From Corella eumyota (Eukaryota > Chordata > Ascidiacea > Phlebobranchia > Corellidae), in assembly GCA_963082875.1 (NCBI GenBank), contig OY720100.1:2914001-2978000 (forward strand): a stretch of DNA of 64,000 nucleotides, given 5' to 3'. Shown here piece after piece: positions 61,401 to 64,000 of this stretch. A program made the position numbers and the translations under genes. Under the pieces are notes generated by a model, which saw only the letters and a program-made list of their open reading frames with translations, did not search any database and had not been told where the DNA came from. Position 1 is the stretch's first letter; each line of letters starts with the position of its first letter.

Positions 61401-64000
61401 TATTTTTATTTTATATATATAAGTTATTTTTTTAATTTACCATTTCTATCCACATTTTGATTGACTTTGATTTGATTGCATTTAGGGCAGAAGTTACTGC
61501 TCTTACTCTAGGTTTTCGTATCTCCTGCAACAAAGAATTAAACTGAGCACTTCTTTGTTTCCAATGTTCCAACTCTGCAGCCGGTCCAATATCATCCGTC
61601 TCACATTGTATTTGATCACTAACTACAAGTATCTATACCAAACAAAATAAAAAATGTTGCAAACAGATTAGCTTGAACTGATAAATAAAAAGAACAACAG
61701 CATGGTAGTAAGTACACTTGGCTTCATTACATGAGGTCATGGTTTTGATCCCTACTGCTCTCAAGCTGTAGCACTTTCAAGAAAGGAAGTATGAACTGCT
61801 GCTGAGCCCAGCCTAATCAACAGCTTATAATTAAAAACAAATCTAATCTATAATATTCCAAACTGCAAAGCCAAACTAAGACTGGGTCGGGGTAACGATG
61901 TTGCTTTATGTTTAGGTTGTGAAGTCAACATTATTTTTTTTAACAAACCATCAAAAATATGTAAACCTGTTTAATTTCTTTTAACCAAGTGTCAAGTTGC
62001 TTTTCGAGGCCCTCAATTACATTTGGCTCTGCCTCTAAAATAATATTAAAACATTAAATATTAGCATAAAACATATATTTTTTTGTATATATCTTTATCC
62101 TCGATGTGGGAAATTCGAATGCGCGACTTAAACATAGAGTAACATAAGTTACTCCGACCCAGTCTTGAGTTGCCTGTGGCAGTTTGCGATATTATAGAGA
62201 CTATAATTGCCCGGTAATTATGCTGCTGATTAAGTGTTTTCTCAGCAGCAGTTTATACTGTTTATAGCGCCTTACTCAAGGGTGCTACAGCATGAGATCA
62301 GTGGGAATTGAACCCACGACCTCAAGTGTGGTGTAGCAAGTGTTCTTACCACTACACCACGCTGCCGGTCTATATATTGTTTATTCTTAAACACAGTACA
62401 TATGTATTTAGCAAATTAACAAAGGCCTTAAAAAACTAACCCAAAGCTGCATAATGTGCTGGTTCAACAGACGTGATATCAATACTGATATCAACATGAG
62501 TTAAATTAATTTGCTGATCCTTCATGCTTGTATTTGAACTACTGAGACAATCAATGAAGCTTGATAACTCTCCCAAAACTTTAGATTTTTGCTCATCCAG
62601 TTGCTTGCCTTTTAGTATTCCCCAATTCTAAAGAAAATTAATATATATATTATTTATACAACAAAAAATCAAACTAGATTTTGGTGCATGGTAGCATAGT
62701 TATAGGCACTAGACAATACCACATGAAGTTGTGAGTTTAATTCCAACTGCTTTAACTTTAATAGCTCTAAGTTAAGTGATACCAGCAGTAACTTTTGCAT
62801 AACCTAGGTTGTGGGAACATAATTTACTTATGAATGTAAGGCATTTTAACCTTCTTGCATCAAGAAAAAAAAACTAAAACAAACCAAACCGTGCAAAAAT
62901 GGCACTGTTTGTTTTTACATACAACCATGTTACACAATTTTTTTTTTAAAACTTACGTTAGTTGCTTTTAATGCAGGCAACATAACTTTTGATAAATACA
63001 GTTTAATTGCAGCCAGTAAATTTCCATTTTCAACTTCAAAAAACCCAAAGTAGGTGTCTTTGTGAACATTTTCTACCTTTATTTGCTTTTCATTTGAGTG
63101 ACGAACAAAAAAGAGGCAGTGGCCAACAATAGCCTAAAAATAACAAAGTTTTTATCAAATTGTTAATAAATAATCAACGCAATTAAAAACTTTTTAAAAA
63201 ATCTGATAGGACCTTCACACAGGTCCTGGGTTCAATTTTCACTGCTCTTATGTTGAGACTGAGTCAAGTAACTGATGTTACTCTATGTTTAAGTTGTAAA
63301 GTCGACCTTTCCACATCGAAAATAAATAAACATTAAAACAACATGGTCCTTTTCTTTGGACAACTACAAAAAAATTGCAAATGACAACTTTACATTAATT
63401 GCATCAACACACAATTAATGACAAAAAGAAAGAACATTATTTTAAAGACATTCAACCAATTTTCTTTATGCTTAAAAAATAAATTAAAAATATAAATTTA
63501 AACCTCCTCCTGGCCAGTTGTTAAAAACAAAAATTTTCCTTTCAGTCCTGGAGAACTAGACGCCTGTAAAGATGTTGTTGATGCTTCTAAAACATTCAAT
63601 AAAAGTTTATTCTTATTTTACTTTAACAAAACCTAGTCAACATACAAACCATGGTTAAGATAATCTTTATTTATTTAGGTACATTTTAAAATAACAGTTG
63701 CTAAACAGTTAGGTTCTTATTAAAAAGACTTGACAATATTAATGTTGATCTATAATAACATGGCAACAATGGCGTTCAAATTTAATTTGTATTCCCACTT
63801 TATACAAAAACTATGTTTATTATATAATTATAAATAAAAAATGGTATTTAACTTTTGGTCATACCATATGATGATAAGTTTCCCCTAGTTGTAGGATTTG
63901 CTTTTTTTCTATGCTCGAACCAGTTAGGAGGCTGGCCTTGATAAAACATAACCAATGTTCTAATCCCACCAATTCGAAAAAATTCCTCAAACAAATTAAA
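20749..64000 (-). CDS. DNAH5: Outer-arm axonemal dynein heavy chain, DNAH5/DNAH8 class (N-terminus beyond window)
   Basis: About 87 exons run from the window end to the TAA at 20749, adding up to roughly 4,540 codons against 4,624 residues in human DNAH5; only about 80 N-terminal residues are missing. The order is tail, linker, AAA1-AAA4, stalk with microtubule-binding domain, AAA5, AAA6 and C-terminal domain. P-loops read GPAGTGKT (AAA1), GPSGAGKT (AAA2), GEQGTAKT (AAA3) and GVGGSGKQS (AAA4). Closest resemblance is to DNAH5/DNAH8: [30 protein letters not shown], and the ending [13 protein letters not shown]. In the family it is an ATP-driven motor of the outer dynein arm that drives ciliary and flagellar beating (the gamma heavy chain in Chlamydomonas naming). 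Invertebrates usually have one gene for the vertebrate DNAH5/8 pair, so the symbol denotes the class. No break in frame was found. Confidence 0.97.
23192..23366 (+). repeat. tRNA-derived SINE, internally shortened
   Basis: Head cagcagcgtagtgtggtgat, B-box-like ggtttgattct, tail acaacgaggataaataagta. The middle body segment is missing. Located in a dynein intron. Confidence 0.8.
23579..23833 (-). repeat. tRNA-derived SINE
   Basis: Tail tttatcccgatgtggaaagg, body with agtttgggatgttatagatt, head ending near cactacacaatgctgc. Confidence 0.82.
24240..24462 (+). repeat. tRNA-derived SINE
   Basis: Head ctggtagcatgatgtagtgg, B-box-like gggtttgatcc, tail acatcgagaataaataaaaa. Confidence 0.82.
26440..26706 (+). 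repeat. tRNA-derived SINE, near full length
   Basis: Head cagcttggtgtagttgttaa, B-box-like ggttcaatccc, body and tail present (cccacatcaagaatc). Confidence 0.82.
27092..27273 (-). repeat. tRNA-derived SINE lacking most of its tRNA head
   Basis: Tail tttattcttgatgtggaagg and body up to gcgctatagcatgagat; the head is absent. Confidence 0.78.
27593..27748. repeat. 78-bp perfect-looking tandem duplication across a 3' splice site
   Basis: gcagttagtttggttgtcta and the following bases to caaataactta occur twice, at 27593-27670 and 27671-27748, with no difference seen. The duplicated segment includes the first 17 coding bases of the dynein exon 27398-27609 and its acceptor. Use of the upstream acceptor copy would read T-T-K-L-T-A and then a stop. 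Confidence 0.9.
28169..30714 (-). CDS. DNAH5: Dynein heavy chain: AAA5, exons 67-72
   Basis: Exons: 30574-30714, 30128-30187, 29699-29833, 29200-29355, 28627-28809, 28169-28315. Landmarks: [97 protein letters not shown] and [20 protein letters not shown]. The 60-bp exon at 30128-30187 is the shortest placed in this gene. All joins keep the frame when compared with human DNAH5. Confidence 0.96.
28871..29132 (-). repeat. tRNA-derived SINE
   Basis: Tail tttatcctcgatgtggaaaa, body agtttgggatattattgatg, head-end accactttattatgctgccg. Confidence 0.82.
29490..29625 (-). repeat. Second short repeat family, copy
   Basis: Contains gtcgtaatatggttaaactc, ttcgcccttgataatttact and cagcattttttaaaat with ttgttggccttt. 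Matches others near 47910, 48510, 54886 (same orientation) and 30340, 55390, 58100, 58840 and 59220 (opposite orientation). Confidence 0.6.
29858..30054 (+). repeat. tRNA-derived SINE, shortened
   Basis: Head cagcagcatgttatagtggt, body with caagactgggtcgaggtaat, tail ctacatcgaggataaataaa. Confidence 0.8.
30335..30440 (+). repeat. Second short repeat family, copy
   Basis: Reads tgtcgtttgtggtgtgcgat, then ttaagagttgccggatatta, acaataaaaatgttgacc and aggcaggctaacaactagtt. Confidence 0.6.
30917..34638 (-). CDS. DNAH5: Dynein heavy chain: stalk coiled coil and microtubule-binding domain, exons 59-66
   Basis: Exons: 34482-34638, 33801-33958, 33337-33459, 33000-33095, 32513-32632, 31692-31859, 31293-31430, 30917-31033. 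The first helix begins [20 protein letters not shown] and continues through [20 protein letters not shown] and [12 protein letters not shown]. The microtubule-binding domain lies in [20 protein letters not shown] and [10 protein letters not shown], then [20 protein letters not shown]. The returning helix is [20 protein letters not shown] and [15 protein letters not shown]. This part reaches out to the B-tubule of the adjacent doublet. Confidence 0.96.
31960..32066 (+). repeat. Second short repeat family, copy
   Basis: gagcaaattattgcaggcaa, agttaagagttgcaactata and tagggcgggcttttggctag match the family consensus. Confidence 0.65.
32080..32345 (+). repeat. tRNA-derived SINE, old degraded copy
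   Basis: Recognisable by cataaaatggt-type spacing, ggtcttaggtttgatcctta, gtgctataaacagcataaat and gttaccctatgtctagactg, all diverged. Confidence 0.6.
32660..32934 (-). repeat. tRNA-derived SINE, near full length
   Basis: Tail tttatcttcgatgtggagag, body agtttgggatattataaatt, head-end accactacaccaagctgcca. Confidence 0.85.
33998..34250 (+). repeat. tRNA-derived SINE
   Basis: Head gaagcatggtgtagtggtta, B-box-like gggttcaatct, body cgagactggg-type and ttactctatgttaaggtcct; the tail is lost. Confidence 0.82.
34828..37812 (-). CDS. DNAH5: Dynein heavy chain: AAA4, exons 53-58
   Basis: Exons: 37719-37812, 37375-37523, 36799-36953, 36197-36350, 35640-35814, 34828-35016. The acidic stretch [20 protein letters not shown] precedes DLVFF and [12 protein letters not shown]. 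The P-loop is [19 protein letters not shown], followed by [60 protein letters not shown] and [14 protein letters not shown]. All are typical of AAA4 in outer-arm heavy chains. Confidence 0.96.
35255..35358 (+). repeat. SINE tail fragment
   Basis: ataactcaaactgttaagga to ttttcacatcaaaaataaat resembles the SINE 3' half only. Confidence 0.5.
35440..35612 (+). repeat. Second short repeat family with an internal 50-bp tandem duplication
   Basis: Begins actgtcatttgtggtgtgta and ends agcgggctatagattagttt. The 50-bp unit starting cccaaccatatattagtaaa occurs at 35480-35529 and 35530-35579 with one visible difference, then a third partial start at 35580. Confidence 0.7.
35861..35965 (+). repeat. tRNA-derived SINE, 3' truncated
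   Basis: Head ccagcagcatagtgtagtgg through gagtaaggtgctataa; the rest is absent. Confidence 0.8.
36448..36540 (-). repeat. SINE tail fragment
   Basis: tttatcctcaatgtgggaag, then caacctagtctcggcc. The head and most of the body are absent. Confidence 0.65.
37025..37280 (+). repeat. tRNA-derived SINE, near full length
   Basis: Head cggcagcgtggtgttgtgat, body attccaaactaacaaaggca, tail cacatcaaggatatttaaat. Confidence 0.85.
37877..38118 (+). repeat. tRNA-derived SINE lacking the A-box end
   Basis: Starts at cctttactacataaggtcct, B-box-like gggttcgatccc is intact, tail acatcgaggacaaataaata. Confidence 0.83.
38141..41304 (-). CDS. DNAH5: Dynein heavy chain: AAA3, exons 46-52
   Basis: Exons: 41174-41304, 40783-40961, 40275-40418, 39895-40067, 39334-39526, 38786-38938, 38141-38281. 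Landmarks: [39 protein letters not shown], the P-loop [18 protein letters not shown], Walker [41 protein letters not shown], and [23 protein letters not shown]3 is a regulatory nucleotide site controlling microtubule release. Introns here hold several SINE copies. Confidence 0.96.
38518..38757 (+). repeat. tRNA-derived SINE
   Basis: Head cagcggcagggtgtagtgaa, B-box-like gggtttgattt, body to cctctatgtttagtgaag. Confidence 0.82.
39013..39260 (-). repeat. tRNA-derived SINE, head truncated
   Basis: Tail cctaaatgtgggaaagtcaa, body agtttgggatattatagatt, stops at aaagccaagtgta. Confidence 0.82.
40456..40730 (+). repeat. tRNA-derived SINE
   Basis: Head ctggcactatgatgtagtac, body atcccaaactgccaaagaca, tail tacatcgagaataaataaat. 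Confidence 0.83.
41449..43595 (-). CDS. DNAH5: Dynein heavy chain: AAA2, exons 41-45
   Basis: Exons: 43432-43595, 42938-43073, 42368-42560, 41849-41968, 41449-41593. The P-loop [19 protein letters not shown] is followed by [53 protein letters not shown] and [23 protein letters not shown]2 binds nucleotide structurally. The exon 41/42 join is best with the donor GTAAGTT beginning at 43431, giving the codon for V in ECGVPHREM. Confidence 0.96.
42084..42302 (+). repeat. tRNA-derived SINE
   Basis: Head cagcagcgtggagtagtggt, body accaaactgccaaagtcagc, tail acacattaaagataaataaa. Confidence 0.82.
42688..42872 (+). repeat. SINE, 3' half only
   Basis: Begins gagtaaggcaccataaatgg, tail cccacatcgaggatgaataa. 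The tRNA head is absent. Confidence 0.78.
43150..43375. repeat. Dispersed minisatellite, ~30-bp unit, in a dynein intron
   Basis: Degenerate repeats of the type agcaaggaccgtaaagtata with aaagaattag-like spacers. Related arrays lie at about 45655-45835, 47590-47655 and, inverted, 51560-51840, plus the hairpin at 15440-15530. Confidence 0.65.
44081..46680 (-). CDS. DNAH5: Dynein heavy chain: AAA1, main ATPase site, exons 36-40
   Basis: Exons: 46508-46680, 45859-46037, 45147-45334, 44465-44659, 44081-44323. The P-loop [20 protein letters not shown] is followed by [17 protein letters not shown], the Walker [21 protein letters not shown], sensor-type [19 protein letters not shown] and [18 protein letters not shown]. 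The exon at 44081 carries [20 protein letters not shown] and [22 protein letters not shown]1 is the site whose ATP hydrolysis drives movement in all dyneins. Key residues appear intact. Confidence 0.97.
44391..44452 (+). repeat. SINE tail fragment
   Basis: aactgatgttactctgtgtt then cgaccttccacgtcaagaat: the last 60 bases of the SINE only. Confidence 0.7.
44783..45077 (-). repeat. tRNA-derived SINE with a 31-bp duplication in its head
   Basis: Tail tatcctcgatttggaaaagt, body agtttaggatatcat, head-end caccatgttgccgg. The unit aagccatgtgttttgaccac and the following 11 bases occur twice in tandem (from 45011 and 45042). Confidence 0.83.
45396..45620 (-). repeat. Degraded SINE
   Basis: tttaatgtggtaagatcgac and later gtctaaacatagagtagcat with cttaagttgactttgc resemble the SINE 3' half twice, suggesting a nested or duplicated old copy. 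Confidence 0.5.
45655..45835. repeat. Dispersed minisatellite, ~30-bp unit
   Basis: Starts with a perfect tandem pair of gccaaaaaaaaattaggaag, then variants such as attggcaaggaaagtgaagt. Same family as 43150-43375. Confidence 0.65.
46160..46400 (+). repeat. tRNA-derived SINE lacking the A-box end
   Basis: cataaggtcctgggtataat, body atcccaaactgtcaaagtta, tail cacatcaaaaataaacaaat. Confidence 0.8.
46977..52614 (-). CDS. DNAH5: Dynein heavy chain: linker region (DHC_N2), exons 23-35
   Basis: Exons: 52448-52614, 51931-52128, 51268-51475, 50670-50873, 50251-50379, 49699-49898, 49064-49217, 48648-48810, 48302-48405, 48089-48217, 47691-47810, 47373-47468, 46977-47123. Landmarks in order: [122 protein letters not shown] and [20 protein letters not shown]. 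This is the lever that swings across the AAA ring to produce the power stroke. All borders read GT-AG. Confidence 0.95.
47590..47655. repeat. Dispersed minisatellite, short array of the ~30-bp unit
   Basis: agagagaattagcaaggacc and acatcataaagtacaag are units of the same family as 43150-43375. Confidence 0.55.
47905..48048 (-). repeat. Second short repeat family, copy ending in a TA run
   Basis: agccaatagcctgctttaca, atatttgcccttgataattt, cgcaccacaaatggcagttt and a terminal (ta)n run. Confidence 0.7.
48508..48625 (-). repeat. Second short repeat family, degraded copy
   Basis: actagtcaatagtctgccct and attaatatttgccctaaata match the family. Confidence 0.6.
49285..49538 (-). repeat. tRNA-derived SINE, near full length
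   Basis: Tail atcctcgatgtggtaaggtc, body agtttgaaatattatatag, head-end actacaccacgctgccga. Confidence 0.85.
49957..50224 (-). repeat. tRNA-derived SINE, near full length
   Basis: Tail ttatccttgatgtgggaagg, body agtttggaatattatagatt, head-end accacaccatgctgtcag. Confidence 0.85.
50965..51232 (-). repeat. tRNA-derived SINE
   Basis: Tail tttaaccttgatgtgagaag, body agtttgagatattattgatt, head-end cactttattaaactgctag. Confidence 0.82.
51560..51840. repeat. Dispersed minisatellite, ~30-bp unit, inverted orientation
   Basis: Repeats of the type ttgtactttacggttttcgc and taattctctcttgtatttg, the reverse complement of the family at 43150-43375. The long plus-strand open frame here is a by-product of the repeat. 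Confidence 0.7.
52206..52345 (+). repeat. tRNA-derived SINE, both ends truncated
   Basis: acttggcttcaatacataag, B-box-like gggttcgatccc intact, ends near taatcagcattttaattatc. Confidence 0.78.
52700..52905 (+). repeat. tRNA-derived SINE, head mostly deleted
   Basis: atatagtgtagtgctcgtga joins directly to the body (acacttaatcagcagc) and the tail cacattaaggataaataaat. Confidence 0.78.
53047..64000 (-). CDS. DNAH5: Dynein heavy chain: N-terminal tail (DHC_N1), exons 1-22
   Basis: Exons: 63865->64000, 63504-63586, 62957-63133, 62441-62627, 61967-62034, 61441-61632, 61142-61253, 60702-60870, 60147-60287, 59915-60006, 59350-59535, 59014-59187, 58408-58563, 57814-58046, 57286-57437, 56700-56850, 56094-56235, 55798-55921, 55120-55301, 54499-54636, 53817-54056, 53047-53215. 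Landmarks include [20 protein letters not shown] in the first exon, [29 protein letters not shown], and [10 protein letters not shown] joined to [16 protein letters not shown]. This region carries heavy-chain dimer contacts and binds intermediate chains and the docking complex. Conservation is lower than in the motor, as expected for tails. The first exon is cut by the window end, so the start codon is not seen. Confidence 0.93.
53516..53800 (+). repeat. tRNA-derived SINE, near full length, well preserved
   Basis: Head aggcagcgtggtgtagtggt, body atcccaaactgctaaaggca, tail cacatcaaggataaaaaata. Confidence 0.87.
54286..54375 (+). repeat. tRNA-derived SINE, head only
   Basis: ctggcagcacaggctagtgg, B-box-like ggttcaatccc, ends at atgctgtagtgct. 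Confidence 0.78.
54886..55035 (-). repeat. Second short repeat family, copy
   Basis: agtcaacagccttccctaca, gtaatatagtcgcaactatt, tatttaccccaaataattta. Confidence 0.65.
55385..55553 (+). repeat. Second short repeat family with a (TA)n run at its 5' end
   Basis: A TA run of about 30 bases (about 55400-55430) leads into ctataatttgtggtgtgcaa, attacgacaataaacaggca and agggcaggcaatggactagt. Confidence 0.7.
56310..56571 (-). repeat. tRNA-derived SINE, near full length
   Basis: Tail tttattctcaatgtaaaaag, body agtttgggatgttattaatt, head-end accactacacttcgctgctg. Confidence 0.84.
56927..57175 (+). repeat. tRNA-derived SINE
   Basis: Head tggcagcgtggaatagtggt, B-box-like gattcaattcc, body atcccaatctgccaaagg. 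Confidence 0.83.
58095..58275 (+). repeat. Second short repeat family, copy
   Basis: gcgggggtaaattattgtaa, ttaaaagttacgaccctatt, gtagggcaagctatcaacta. Confidence 0.65.
58840..58965 (+). repeat. Second short repeat family, copy
   Basis: gctgccatttgtggtgcata, attatcacaggcaaatatta, ggcaggaaatcgacttgtat. Confidence 0.7.
59218..59335 (+). repeat. Second short repeat family, well-preserved copy
   Basis: actgttgtttgtggcgcgca, gtaaattatcgtaggaaaat, taagacgggctatcgactat. Confidence 0.7.
59568..59829 (-). repeat. tRNA-derived SINE
   Basis: Tail attcaaactaaatgtggacg (diverged), body agtttgaaatattatagatt, head-end cactaaaccaagctgccagt. Confidence 0.82.
61690..61935 (+). repeat. tRNA-derived SINE
   Basis: Head aacaacagcatggtagtaag, B-box-like ggttttgatccc, body aagactgggtcggggtaacg. 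Confidence 0.8.
62092..62368 (-). repeat. tRNA-derived SINE, near full length, well preserved
   Basis: Tail tttatcctcgatgtgggaaa, body agtttgcgatattatagaga, head-end accactacaccacgctgccg. Confidence 0.87.
62685..62870 (+). repeat. Degraded SINE
   Basis: catggtagcatagttatagg, gttgtgagtttaattccaac, tail cttgcatcaagaaaaaaaa. Strongly diverged. Confidence 0.55.
63208..63335 (+). repeat. tRNA-derived SINE with a large internal deletion
   Basis: caggtcctgggttcaatttt joins at cttatgttgagactgagtca to the 3' half, tail cacatcgaaaataaataaac. Confidence 0.75.

Noticed and set aside
62300-62368. tRNA gene at SINE heads (also 49480-49538, 53516-53590)
   Set aside because: A- and B-box-like segments are present, but no complete cloverleaf with a matching acceptor stem; each is continuous with a SINE body and tail.

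Overview
The window is AT-rich animal genomic DNA with intron-rich genes, all read from the minus strand. Every intron I delimited has GT-AG borders, most are 250-500 bp, and intergenic gaps are short apart from one block near 8-20 kb. This architecture, the outer-arm axonemal dynein and the dense tRNA-derived SINEs suit a compact invertebrate chordate genome, probably an ascidian tunicate. The organism call is inference; the gene calls rest on protein motifs.

Layout: (1) 1-2649, the 5' part of an acidic, arginine/glycine- and proline-rich protein that resembles RBM33, cut by the window start. (2) 4388-7710, a complete eight-exon endophilin-B (SH3GLB) gene with an N-BAR domain and a C-terminal SH3 domain, 355 codons. 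(3) 8052-20175, a 12.1-kb block with no recognisable host gene. It is bounded by inverted repeats of about 250 bp beginning CACTATG and ending CATAGTG. It holds a 27-28-bp minisatellite, a composite tandem array of 0.55-1.05-kb units full of minus-strand 5' splice-site-like sequences, an inverted pair of exon-like modules, and a set of hairpins. (4) 20749 to beyond 64000, a DNAH5/DNAH8-type outer-arm dynein heavy chain. I place 87 exons, about 4,540 codons, lacking only the extreme N-terminus beyond the window end. All four P-loops, the stalk with its microtubule-binding domain, and the C-terminal domain are present.

The introns and gaps are loaded with a tRNA-derived SINE of about 260 bp (about 40 copies or fragments in both orientations), a second short repeat of about 110-150 bp, a dispersed minisatellite of about 30 bp, and small inverted-repeat MITEs. 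The genes have no evident shared pathway: one acts in cilia and flagella, one shapes membranes, and one is probably RNA-associated.

The most unusual part is the 12.1-kb inverted-repeat block. I found no transposase in it. It looks like a large non-autonomous DNA element or a repeat-driven locus, and its repeat content does not match anything I can name.
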